NCBI GenBank assembly: GCA_030538175.1
Contig: JAUNUL010000080.1
Span: 1-9,933, forward strand
Reading direction: 5' to 3'
Source of the DNA: Propionibacteriaceae bacterium
Lineage (GTDB): Bacteria > Actinomycetota > Actinomycetes > Propionibacteriales > Propionibacteriaceae
Length of the DNA stretch: 9,933 nt
This document shows, piece by piece, positions 8,905 through 9,933 of this stretch. The notes beneath the pieces were generated by a model. That model was not told the origin of the DNA. It worked only from the letters and a program-made list of their open reading frames with translations, and searched no databases. Both the position numbers and the translations under genes were made by a program. Position 1 is the first letter of the stretch; each line of letters opens with the position of its first letter.

Positions 8905-9933
8905 GCGACCGTCTTTCCCTGTTCTCCGACGATCCCGATCTGGAACCCGAGAAGCCCGCAGGTCGTCCGCGAACCAAGCGCTCGGATCGCCGGAAGAAGC
9001 GCAAGCCACTGGTGATCGCCCTCGTCAGCATCCTGGTTTTGCTGCTGGGTGGCGGTCTGCTGGTGGGGTGGTATTTCCAGCGGATCGAGTCCGCTCTGTC
9101 CGGGATCGCGCGTGAGGACTTCATGCCGGGTTCGGGCGGGTCCGGTGGCGGATCGGGCACGAGCACCGCAACACCGCTGCCCACCCCCCTCGGCACGAAC
9201 TATGTCCTGATGGGCAGCGACTCTCGTGGGCCGGACCAGGGGCGGTCGGACACCCTGATGGTCGCGCACGTGACTGCTGCGAAGGACAAGGTCTATCTGA
9301 TCTCGTTCCCCCGCGACATGTGGGTCGATATTCCGGGTCGGGGCAAGGGCAAGATCAACTGGGCCTATGCGTTCGGCGGCCCCGAGCTCACCGTCCGCAC
9401 GCTGAACCAACTGACCAAGGTCCCGATGGATCATGCGGCCGTGGTTGATTTCGAGGGCTTCATCCGTCTCACTGATGCCGTCGGCGGGGTCGAGGTGTTC
9501 AACAAGCGCACCTTCCGGGCCGGGCAGTACACGTTCCCAGCCGGCATGGTGGAGTTGCGCGGGGAGCGCGCGCTGGCGTATGTCCGAGAGCGTTACAACC
9601 TGCCCAACGGAGACCTCGATCGCGCGGAGAACCAGCGAGATGTCGTGCGGGCCATCATGGACAAGGTAGCCCGCCCTCAGGTGTTGGCGAATCCCATCGC
9701 CTTCGACGGGATCCTGAACCAGCTGTCGGGATCGATCAGGGTGGACCAGGGGCTCACCAACGAACGGATTAAGGAGACCGCAACCTCCATGCGCCTCCAG
9801 GGTGGACGCGACATCGTCAGCTTCCAGGCCCCCATGACGGGCTTCGGCTGGGCGGGTGACCAAGCGATCGCTGTGGTTGACGAGGAGCAGATGGCAGCTT
9901 TGGGCATGGCCATCCGCGAAGACAAACTGGACG
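8901..9933 (+). CDS. LytR-CpsA-Psr (LCP) family protein, C-terminus cut by window edge
   Basis: Membrane-anchored enzyme expected to transfer glycopolymers such as teichoic acid, capsule or arabinogalactan-like chains from a lipid carrier to peptidoglycan. The 344 visible residues show a charged cytoplasmic segment (1-35, with a KRSDRRKKRK patch), one membrane helix (36-58), a Gly/Ser/Thr/Pro linker (about 75-97), then the LCP domain. Domain motifs are NYVLMGSDSRG (100-110, Asp107), GRSDTLM (114-120, Arg115/Asp117), ISFPRDMWVDIPG (Arg138, Asp139), KINWAYAFGG, DAVGGVEV, AYVRERY (Arg229) and DLDRAENQRDV (Arg241, Arg246). All phosphate- and metal-binding positions I know of are intact. The ATG overlaps the phosphatase stop and follows a strong ribosome site. 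A further C-terminal region may continue past the window. Confidence 0.95.
   Translation, partial: MSDRLSLFSDDPDLEPEKPAGRPRTKRSDRRKKRKPLVIALVSILVLLLGGGLLVGWYFQRIESALSGIAREDFMPGSGGSGGGSGTSTATPLPTPLGTNYVLMGSDSRGPDQGRSDTLMVAHVTAAKDKVYLISFPRDMWVDIPGRGKGKINWAYAFGGPELTVRTLNQLTKVPMDHAAVVDFEGFIRLTDAVGGVEVFNKRTFRAGQYTFPAGMVELRGERALAYVRERYNLPNGDLDRAENQRDVVRAIMDKVARPQVLANPIAFDGILNQLSGSIRVDQGLTNERIKETATSMRLQGGRDIVSFQAPMTGFGWAGDQAIAVVDEEQMAALGMAIREDKLD

Noticed and set aside
8772..9863. 363-residue minus-strand open frame over the LCP gene
   Set aside because: The LCP protein has all family motifs and a strong ribosome site; the antisense frame has none.

Overview
The window is high-GC chromosomal DNA (roughly 65% GC by eye) with densely packed genes, frequent GTG starts and 1-nt or ATGA-type gene overlaps. 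The protein families point to Actinomycetota. The strongest marker is an exopolyphosphatase gene followed by a sugar-phosphate isomerase-like TIM barrel, with proC further along on the same strand; from memory this recalls the Mycobacterium tuberculosis Rv0496-Rv0500 neighbourhood. The aminotransferase has the diagnostic sequence of the actinobacterial aromatic aminotransferase Pat. I cannot name the genus.

Left half (1-5587, mostly minus strand). Reading leftward in the direction of transcription: ppx (start 5587), the TIM-barrel gene, a CPBP-type membrane protease overlapping it by 17 nt, then asd (aspartate-semialdehyde dehydrogenase) and proC (pyrroline-5-carboxylate reductase, cut by the window edge) joined by a 1-nt overlap. 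One plus-strand gene, a cation diffusion facilitator, sits between the protease and asd. It converges on the protease and diverges from asd.

Right half (5634-9933, all plus strand). A ten-cysteine protein of probable YkgJ/DUF3109 type is divergent from ppx across only 46 nt. After a hairpin there is a compact series: VOC/glyoxalase-like protein, Pat aminotransferase, low-molecular-weight tyrosine phosphatase, and LytR-CpsA-Psr (LCP) membrane protein (cut by the right edge). VOC-Pat overlap by 1 nt and phosphatase-LCP by 4 nt. The phosphatase-LCP pair suggests control and attachment of cell-wall glycopolymer.

There is no mobile element, CRISPR array, tRNA, rRNA or phage gene, and no gene-free stretch over 300 bases. 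Most of the window is conserved housekeeping DNA and I do not see a clear new system. The observations most worth a check are: a reversed Tyr codon preference (TAT over TAC) with depletion of CTAC; two genes that look leaderless; a CPBP protease lacking the usual Arg; a CDF transporter with a non-standard TM2 metal site; the ten-Cys protein; and the phosphatase-LCP pairing with an unusual acidic tail on the phosphatase.
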